Shown here in pieces: positions 1 through 5,717 of a stretch of 9,086 nt of DNA. The stretch covers positions 1 to 9,086 of the forward strand of contig CAMPIU010000086.1 of NCBI GenBank assembly GCA_946886545.1, written 5' to 3'. The translations under genes were made by a program, and so were the position numbers. The stretch's first letter is position 1; each line of letters starts with the position of its first letter. The stretch is from an uncultured Flavobacteriales bacterium (GTDB lineage Bacteria > Bacteroidota > Bacteroidia > Flavobacteriales > Crocinitomicaceae). The notes under the pieces were generated by a model. The model did no database searches and had not been told where the DNA came from. It saw nothing but the letters and a program-made list of their open reading frames with translations.

Positions 1-759
1 GGTTTACTGTTTTCCTTACTTGTTGGTTTGTTCTTACTGCAATCTTGCGGGATCAATAGTAATCTGATGTTTAGAACACCAAAAGGTGTTCAGGAAGTAA
101 AGGATAGCATTCCTTTGAAGCCAGTCGCGGAGTATAAAATTTCGAGAGATGATAAATTCACATTTATGCTTTATACCAATGAGGGAGAGCGTATTGTGAA
201 TGAGATGGCCGGAATGAACAAAGAAGCTATTGCAAAAGCAGAAATCGAATATGTTGTAAGACCGGATGGTACCGCAGATCTTCCTATTCTTGGAGCTACC
301 AAGGTTTCCGGTCTCACAGTGAAGCAGTGTGAAGATACCCTGGCTCACCTTTTCGAGCAGAAAAACGGCTACAACAAACCATTTGTCCAGGTTAAACTAA
401 CGAATCAACGGGTCATTGTATTTCCCGGAAACGGAAGTGCGGCAAAAGTGATCCCGCTTCAAAACAATAATACTACCTTAATGGAAGCAATTGCTCTTGC
501 CGGAGGAATCGCTGAGCGAGGGAAAGCGAATAAGGTGAAAATTATGCGCGTTGTCAATAATGTACGGACCATGTATGTAGTGGATCTGTCCGTCATTGAA
601 GGACTCAAATATGCCGATATGATCGTTCAGGCCAATGACTATATTTATATTGAACCGAAGGAACAGGTCGGACAGGAATCTCTAAAAGTCATTGCACCTA
701 TCGTATCCCTGGTATCCAGTGCCCTGGTAATAATTACAGTATTCTCAACATTGAAGTAA
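1..759 (+). CDS. Wza-like polysaccharide export outer-membrane lipoprotein, 5'-truncated by window edge
   Basis: This is the outer-membrane exit component of a polysaccharide export system, partner of the Wzc-like protein encoded next. The frame is open from base 1, so the true start lies upstream. Within the window it gives 252 codons. Codons 1-16 are a hydrophobic lipoprotein signal peptide ending in the lipobox L-Q-S-C, so Cys16 (window numbering) should be the lipidated N-terminus. A polysaccharide-export (PES) domain spans about residues 44-136, including the stretch VRPDGTADLPILG. An SLBB-type domain follows at about 137-200, with the typical TLMEAIALAGG segment. The last ~20 residues are strongly hydrophobic and could be the membrane-inserted C-terminal helix seen in Wza-type proteins. 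A TTG at 28 could be called as a start, but it would remove most of the signal peptide and is rejected. The stop is followed after 1 nt by the next gene. Family assignment is firm; the exact polymer is unknown. Confidence 0.92.
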   Translation, partial: GLLFSLLVGLFLLQSCGINSNLMFRTPKGVQEVKDSIPLKPVAEYKISRDDKFTFMLYTNEGERIVNEMAGMNKEAIAKAEIEYVVRPDGTADLPILGATKVSGLTVKQCEDTLAHLFEQKNGYNKPFVQVKLTNQRVIVFPGNGSAAKVIPLQNNNTTLMEAIALAGGIAERGKANKVKIMRVVNNVRTMYVVDLSVIEGLKYADMIVQANDYIYIEPKEQVGQESLKVIAPIVSLVSSALVIITVFSTLK

Positions 760-760
760 C

Positions 761-3112
761 GTGAATAGTCCAAACTCATCCATATTTATAAACAAGGATT
801 ACAATCCGATTATTGCGAGTGTAATTCTGCGCCGCTATTGGTGGTGGGTTCTACTATTGATCGCATTTTTCATGAGTATTGCATTTTTCTATTTGCGATA
901 TACCAAACCTGTGTATGATTCAAGCATGATTATTCAGCTGGCTGAAAAAGATCAGGGAAAGGAATTACTCGAAATCGATAATATCAATAAGAACGATGAT
1001 ATCTCAACAGAAATAGAGTTACTACGCTCACAGCTCTTATTTGAAATGGCTATTTCAAAAATGAATATGAACGTTTCAATCTTTGCGGAGGGGAAAATTC
1101 TTACGGAAGAAAAATACCATCAAAGCACCTTTACCATTCTTCCCTACGCTCTCCGTGACAGCAGTCTTTGTGACATTCCGATATGGGTTGAGACAACTGA
1201 AAATCAAAAAATTAAACTATCCTACACCTTAAATAATCAAATTTATTCCAAAACATCACCTGTAAATAAAACAATCCGCACCAAGCATTTTGATGTTGCA
1301 TTTAAGGTCCAGAATTGGGATGTTTTAAAACAGGATGATGAGGCTAACAGGCTTTATTTCACATTTAACAACCAAAAATCTTTGGCATCACGCCTGATCG
1401 CAAATTTAGAGGTCAACCCGGTTGATGTCAATGCGAAAACGATTGAGTTGAGATACAACGGAAATAATCCGGAATTGTGCAAGGACATTATTCAGTCCGT
1501 TGCCACCACTTTTTTCGGTTACGATGAAGAAATGAAACGTAAAAGTGCAGACAACATCTTGCATTTTATTCAGTTACAGCTCGATTCGATTTCCGGAGAG
1601 TTAAAAGATTCGAAGGACAGTCTGACGGATTTTCAACGCAAAACCCGGTTAACGGACCCTGAAAACACTGGTGGTACATTAGCAAACAACATGGATAAGT
1701 TCCAGGAGATGCTTTTCGATCTGGACAATGAATTGGCTACCTTGAAAATGGTCAATCAAAAATTAAGATCAGAACCAAACCGATTGGACATTTACCGCCT
1801 TATTCCTGAAATGATGGGGAAAAGCTTTGAATTATCGTTGACGAAACAGATTACGGATCTGAATACTTTGTTGGAACGAAAAGAAGAACTTCTGACCAAT
1901 GTCACCGAGAACAATTCGGAATTGAAAAACCTCAATTCACGAATTCAGTCAAAAATTCAATCCATTCGCAGAAGTATCGAAGTCATCCAGGAGCGCATAC
2001 GGGCACAAATCAAAGTGATCAACGAAAAAATCGGCTCCATTGAAGGAGAATACCTTAAACTCCCTCAAAAGAAAATGGAGTACAATCGCTTGAAATCACT
2101 GCAAGATTTAAATGAGAAATACTACACGCTTTTGACAGAAAAGAAAGTCATGTATTCTATCTCTAATGCGGGTTATACTTCCAGTAACCGGGTGTTAAAT
2201 GAAGCTTCCCTGAACCTGGTCCCTGTTAGCCCGAACAGAAAACTGGTTTACGCAGGATTCGTTTTTGTCGGGTTCATCTTTGGGTTTGCATTTTTATTCT
2301 TCAAGTATATAACCTTCAATGAGATTAACACGGTAGAAGATTTGAAACAACTACTGCCGGATAAAATAACAATTTTAGGAAATATCCCTCAGCTGAAGGA
2401 AAACTCTGAATTCAGTCAGTTAATGGTTCACACGAATCCAAAATCCATTCTGGCGGAATCGATGCGGAATATCCGGACAAATCTGAGTTTCGTGAATGCA
2501 AATGCACAGGTAATTGCAATTTCTTCTTCTATTTCCGGGGAAGGAAAAACCTTTGTTGCACTGAATTTAGCAGGAATCATAGCACTTTCAGGAAAGAAAA
2601 CCATTGTAATCGACCTCGATTTACGCAAACCGAAAGTTCACCTGGGCTTAAATGTTCCCAATGAAAAAGGAATCAGTAACCTGATCATCAAACAGGCAAA
2701 CTTGGACGAATGCATCAGACACTCGGAAATTGAAAACCTGGATTTTATCAGTGCCGGTCCTATTCCTCCAAATCCTTCGGAATTAATTCTCAGTGATTCG
2801 TTTTTTGAGATCCTGGACGCATTAAAAGCTCAATACGATGTAGTAATCATTGACAATCCTCCGGTTGGTTTGGTAACTGACGGAGTCCAAATCCTGGCAA
2901 AAGCAGATGTACCGATCTATATATTTAAAGCGCATTATTCCAAACGCATTTTTGCAGGAAGGGTACGTGAATTATTTGACATGAACCAGATAAGCCACCT
3001 GAATATCATTTTGAACGGTACAAAAGTTTTCAAAGGAAAATACGGCTATGGATATGGTTACGGCTATGGATATGGCTATTATGACGAAGAAGATAAAAAG
3101 AAAAAAAAATAA
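761..3112 (+). CDS. Wzc-like polysaccharide co-polymerase / bacterial tyrosine (BY) kinase
   Basis: An inner-membrane protein of 783 aa that controls polysaccharide chain length and export through cycles of autophosphorylation. Layout: Wzz-type N-terminal region with TM1 at about 27-45 (starting at a WWW), a long periplasmic part with coiled-coil character at about 260-450, a GNVR-like segment before TM2 (about 495-517), then a cytoplasmic ATPase/kinase domain. Kinase motifs are Walker A SGEGKT with Lys596, Walker A' VIDLDLR with Asp618 and Asp620, and Walker B VVIIDNPP with Asp698. The C-terminus has eight tyrosines (761-774) alternating with glycine, then an acidic patch and five lysines; these tyrosines are the expected phosphorylation sites. 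The start is GTG at 761: an in-frame TGA lies at 752-754 and the next Met is inside TM1. Kinase and Wzz parts are fused, as in proteobacterial Wzc. No partner phosphatase gene is visible here. Confidence 0.95.
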   Translation: MNSPNSSIFINKDYNPIIASVILRRYWWWVLLLIAFFMSIAFFYLRYTKPVYDSSMIIQLAEKDQGKELLEIDNINKNDDISTEIELLRSQLLFEMAISKMNMNVSIFAEGKILTEEKYHQSTFTILPYALRDSSLCDIPIWVETTENQKIKLSYTLNNQIYSKTSPVNKTIRTKHFDVAFKVQNWDVLKQDDEANRLYFTFNNQKSLASRLIANLEVNPVDVNAKTIELRYNGNNPELCKDIIQSVATTFFGYDEEMKRKSADNILHFIQLQLDSISGELKDSKDSLTDFQRKTRLTDPENTGGTLANNMDKFQEMLFDLDNELATLKMVNQKLRSEPNRLDIYRLIPEMMGKSFELSLTKQITDLNTLLERKEELLTNVTENNSELKNLNSRIQSKIQSIRRSIEVIQERIRAQIKVINEKIGSIEGEYLKLPQKKMEYNRLKSLQDLNEKYYTLLTEKKVMYSISNAGYTSSNRVLNEASLNLVPVSPNRKLVYAGFVFVGFIFGFAFLFFKYITFNEINTVEDLKQLLPDKITILGNIPQLKENSEFSQLMVHTNPKSILAESMRNIRTNLSFVNANAQVIAISSSISGEGKTFVALNLAGIIALSGKKTIVIDLDLRKPKVHLGLNVPNEKGISNLIIKQANLDECIRHSEIENLDFISAGPIPPNPSELILSDSFFEILDALKAQYDVVIIDNPPVGLVTDGVQILAKADVPIYIFKAHYSKRIFAGRVRELFDMNQISHLNIILNGTKVFKGKYGYGYGYGYGYGYYDEEDKKKKK
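3041..3076 (+). repeat. 18-bp tandem duplication encoding the kinase Tyr-Gly tail
   Basis: Two head-to-tail copies of an 18-bp unit (3041-3058 and 3059-3076) differ only at the last base (T versus C). Each encodes YGYGYG in frame; a TAT TAT pair follows. The unit is a multiple of three, so gain or loss of a copy would change the number of tyrosines by three without breaking the gene. Confidence 0.9.
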
Positions 3113-3116
3113 CTAA

Positions 3117-3665
3117 ATGGAATTCAAACGAACAGCTCTAGCTGATGTAATACTTATTCAACCGACTATTTTTGGAGATGACAGAGGTTATTTCTTCGAA
3201 TCCTTTCATCAACAAAAATTCAACGACTTTATCGGGTCAGAAATCTCTTTCGTCCAAGATAATGAATCAAAATCTGCTAAAGGCGTGCTTCGGGGACTAC
3301 ACTTTCAGGCACCGCCGCATGCCCAGGGAAAATTAGTCCGTGTTGTTAAAGGAAGTGTCTTGGATGTTGCCCTGGATATTCGCTTAAGTTCACCCACTTA
3401 TGGTCAGCATGTCTCTTTTGTTCTGAGTGAAGAAAACAAAACACAAGCATTTATTCCTGCGGGCTTTGCTCATGGCTTTGTGACTTTGGTAGACGATACT
3501 ATTTTCCAATACAAATGCACTAATTGGTACAATCCATCCAGTGAAGGAAGCATCCTTTGGAACGATCCTGCGTTAAACATCCAATGGGAAGAAGCAAATC
3601 CTATATTATCTGCAAAGGATAATTCCGGAGTGCTTTTCTCAGATTTCAAAACTCCATTTGAATAG
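3117..3665 (+). CDS. rfbC: dTDP-4-dehydrorhamnose 3,5-epimerase (RmlC/RfbC)
   Basis: A cytoplasmic cupin-fold enzyme that epimerises C3 and C5 of dTDP-4-dehydro-6-deoxyglucose, the third step of dTDP-L-rhamnose synthesis. At 182 aa it has the normal family length. Visible hallmarks are GDDRGYFFESF near residue 20, FVQDNESKSAKGVLRGLHFQ at 45-64 with the catalytic-base position His62, Lys72 in QGKLVRV, LDVALDIR at 82-89, IPAGFAHGF at 113-121, Tyr132 at the acid position in FQYKC, and a C-terminal SILWNDPALNI. These positions match the numbering of the classic Salmonella enzyme. The start is fixed by an in-frame TAA at 3114-3116, just before the ATG. It lies 4 nt after the kinase gene and 5 nt before the transferase gene. 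The rest of the rhamnose pathway (rfbA, rfbB, rfbD) is not in the window. A related dTDP-hexose 3,5-epimerase making another deoxysugar is the main alternative. Confidence 0.95.
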   Translation: MEFKRTALADVILIQPTIFGDDRGYFFESFHQQKFNDFIGSEISFVQDNESKSAKGVLRGLHFQAPPHAQGKLVRVVKGSVLDVALDIRLSSPTYGQHVSFVLSEENKTQAFIPAGFAHGFVTLVDDTIFQYKCTNWYNPSSEGSILWNDPALNIQWEEANPILSAKDNSGVLFSDFKTPFE

Positions 3666-3670
3666 GCAGC

Positions 3671-4735
3671 ATGACAACTGAAATCATTTTGGCTTGTGCC
3701 GGTTTCCTGATTATGGGAATTATTATGAGTTACGTATCCAACGGGCTTCTTTTGAGATTTTCCCAAAGTCTTGGAATTCGCAATAACAATGATGTAATTG
3801 TGCGTTGGGCAAACGAATCCAAACCATCACTGGGAGGTATCAGTTTTTTTGTCGCTTTCTTTTTTGGAACGGTTGCTTATTCTGTCATTTTTAATAATGA
3901 AAACATTTTTCAAAACAGACAATTTGTGGGGCTTCTGACTGCAGGAACAATTGCCTTCATTATGGGTTTGGCTGATGATGCTTACAATACAAGACCTTTT
4001 ATAAAATTGTTTGTTCAGATCTTTTGCGGAGTCATTTTTGTTTACACGAACAATGTCATTGAACTGACTGAAATAGACTGGGTAAACACCTTAATCACTA
4101 TTACCTGGGTTGTCGGAATAATGAATTCCTTAAACATGCTGGACAACATGGATGGGATCACCGGTACAACGACACTCTTTATTCTCATTTCATGTTTAGC
4201 AAGTAATATCATTCTTTTCGATTGGAACATGAATATCTGGACTCTGACGATGCTGATTCAAATCGGAGCAACTTTGGGGTTCCTGGGTTTCAATATTCAT
4301 CCTTCCAAATTATTTATGGGTGACGCCGGAAGTCAGTTCGTTGGTTTGTTCGTTTCCTTCTTTTCGATTCATGAATTGTGGAATATCGGAAACAATACTC
4401 ATCTGAATCCGCTGACAGGTGGAGCAATTACACTTATTGCTTTTACTCCTGCTATTTCCGATACGCTTACGGTTGTGATTAACCGTTTAAGAAAAGGAAA
4501 ATCCCCCATGGTGGGTGGAAAAGATCATACCACACATCATTTGGTTTATTCAGGATTGAATGACCGGCAGGTGTGGATCGTTTTTCTTGGAATCGGGTTA
4601 ATGGCAACTTTAATAACGATCTTAGCTGTTGTATTCGCTAAAATGGGCAATCCGTGGATGTCATTCTTCCTTACAAGCTACTTTTTTGCAGTATTTTTTG
4701 TTTTATACCGTAACACACTTATTCACAAGAAGTAG
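3671..4735 (+). CDS. WecA/MraY-family undecaprenyl-phosphate sugar-1-phosphate transferase
   Basis: A polytopic inner-membrane enzyme of 354 aa with about ten hydrophobic segments. It transfers a HexNAc-1-phosphate from a UDP-sugar to undecaprenyl phosphate, the step that starts assembly of a lipid-linked polysaccharide. Family motifs are present in order: KPSLGGI near the N-terminus, the acidic pair Asp102-Asp103 in LADDAYNTRPF, NMLDNMDG at 155-162, FMGDAGS with Asp218, and the late cytoplasmic histidine motif H286-T-T-H-H290. The HxxHH form and the position in a polysaccharide export operon favour a WecA/TagO-type function over MraY, which normally sits in a mur/fts cluster. The sugar (GlcNAc or another HexNAc) cannot be read from the sequence. 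The ATG lies 5 nt after the rfbC stop, so the two are probably translationally linked. It appears to be the last gene of the tightly packed block. Confidence 0.92.
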   Translation: MTTEIILACAGFLIMGIIMSYVSNGLLLRFSQSLGIRNNNDVIVRWANESKPSLGGISFFVAFFFGTVAYSVIFNNENIFQNRQFVGLLTAGTIAFIMGLADDAYNTRPFIKLFVQIFCGVIFVYTNNVIELTEIDWVNTLITITWVVGIMNSLNMLDNMDGITGTTTLFILISCLASNIILFDWNMNIWTLTMLIQIGATLGFLGFNIHPSKLFMGDAGSQFVGLFVSFFSIHELWNIGNNTHLNPLTGGAITLIAFTPAISDTLTVVINRLRKGKSPMVGGKDHTTHHLVYSGLNDRQVWIVFLGIGLMATLITILAVVFAKMGNPWMSFFLTSYFFAVFFVLYRNTLIHKK

Positions 4736-4741
4736 ATTGCT

Positions 4742-4749
4742 TAATTTTG
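4742..4749 (+). promoter_or_regulatory. possible -7 promoter element before the lytic transglycosylase gene
   Basis: TAATTTTG matches the Bacteroidota -7 consensus TAnnTTTG and lies in the 34-nt gap, 20 nt before the ATG at 4770. I see no TTG at the expected -33 distance, and the implied leader would be only about 15 nt. It may be chance in A+T-rich DNA. Confidence 0.35.
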
Positions 4750-4769
4750 TAGTGCTTTAATTGCATTAC

Positions 4770-5693
4770 ATGAACAGACTTTTCCTTTTCTTATCCCTGA
4801 CTTTCTTAGTGGCTTGTCAAAATCAATCACCGCAGCAGAAAAGATCAAAAAAACAAAAAGCAGCTATTTCTACCGGAGCCGTTGTATTTCCTGATTTACC
4901 TCAAAGTATGGAATTTGCAGGAACAACAATTAACCTTCAGGACGAAGACCTGCGTGAACGATTGGACCGGGAAGTACTCATGACAGCTTATTATCAAAGT
5001 GCGTGGATCGGTGCAATAAAAAGAGCGCATCGCTATTTCCCGGAAATAGAACGCATTCTGAAAAAAGAAGGAGTTCCCGATGATTTTAAGTATTTGGCTA
5101 TTATTGAGAGTAATCTGCAACAAGCAATTTCACCGGTTGGTGCTCAAGGTTTTTGGCAATTTATGCCTGAAACAGCAAAATTGTACGACCTTGAAATGAA
5201 CGGGGAGATCGACGAGCGTTTAAATATTGAAAAAAGTACCCATGCTGCATGCCGTTACCTGAAAGATGCTAACAGAACTTTAAACGATTGGGTGATGACA
5301 ACCGCTGCATATAACCGTGGTGTCGGAGGTGTTCTTGAAGATATGGAATGGCAGGAAACCGAACATTATTTTGACACTTATCAGAACAGCGAAACAGGGA
5401 GATATGTTTTCCGCTTGCTGGCCACCAAACTCATTTATGAAAACCCGGAAGCTTACGGATTTTATCCCGATAAAATGGAATTATACGAACCTTTCCATAT
5501 CCAAAAAGTGATCGTGGAAGAATCTATTCCGAATTTGGCACTTTGGGCAAATGATCAGGGTTTTAATATCAAAATTCTTCGTAAATTAAATCCCTGGTTG
5601 AAAACAACCAAATTAACAGTGAAAGGCCGGAAATTCACGATAATCTTACCGGCCGCGTCCGAAAATTTAAAGCCTTACAACGCGTACAAATAA
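4770..5693 (+). CDS. lipoprotein lytic transglycosylase, GH23 (SLT/MltD-like)
   Basis: A periplasm-facing lipoprotein of 307 aa that should cleave the MurNAc-GlcNAc bond of peptidoglycan, leaving a 1,6-anhydro end. ATG 4770 is the best start: it gives a short signal peptide with the lipobox L-V-A-C at residues 13-16. A TTG nine bases upstream would only add three residues. After a basic, Lys/Gln-rich linker comes an SLT domain at about 85-215. It contains the catalytic Glu113 in IIESN, the signature GAQGFWQFMPETA at 124-136 and AYNRG at 180-184. The C-terminal part (about 245-294, from KVIVEESIPNLALWA to FTIILP) has a spacing that suggests a diverged LysM-like peptidoglycan-binding module, but this is weak. 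It sits 34 nt after the sugar transferase and 24 nt before uvrA. It may help open the wall for envelope assembly or serve general wall turnover; the sequence does not decide. Confidence 0.93.
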   Translation: MNRLFLFLSLTFLVACQNQSPQQKRSKKQKAAISTGAVVFPDLPQSMEFAGTTINLQDEDLRERLDREVLMTAYYQSAWIGAIKRAHRYFPEIERILKKEGVPDDFKYLAIIESNLQQAISPVGAQGFWQFMPETAKLYDLEMNGEIDERLNIEKSTHAACRYLKDANRTLNDWVMTTAAYNRGVGGVLEDMEWQETEHYFDTYQNSETGRYVFRLLATKLIYENPEAYGFYPDKMELYEPFHIQKVIVEESIPNLALWANDQGFNIKILRKLNPWLKTTKLTVKGRKFTIILPAASENLKPYNAYK

Positions 5694-5717
5694 CATTTAA
5701 GATCACACATTTTTGAC

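Noticed and set aside
28..30. TTG as start of the Wza-like gene
   Set aside because: The frame is open back to base 1 and those codons form the hydrophobic core of a lipoprotein signal peptide, so the start is upstream of the window.
34..348. Minus-strand open frame of about 104 codons
   Set aside because: It lies fully opposite the Wza-like gene, has no recognisable domain, and its composition is what antisense of a real gene gives.
4738..4762. Imperfect direct repeat TGCTTAATT / TGCTTTAATT in the gap before the transglycosylase
   Set aside because: Two short A+T-rich copies 15 nt apart are easily due to chance; no dyad symmetry or known operator.
4761..4763. TTG as start of the lytic transglycosylase
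   Set aside because: The ATG nine bases later gives a standard basic N-terminus and lipobox spacing; the three extra residues add nothing.
5317..5511. Plus-strand 64-codon frame inside the transglycosylase gene
   Set aside because: It is out of frame within the well-supported SLT domain and shows no signal or motif.
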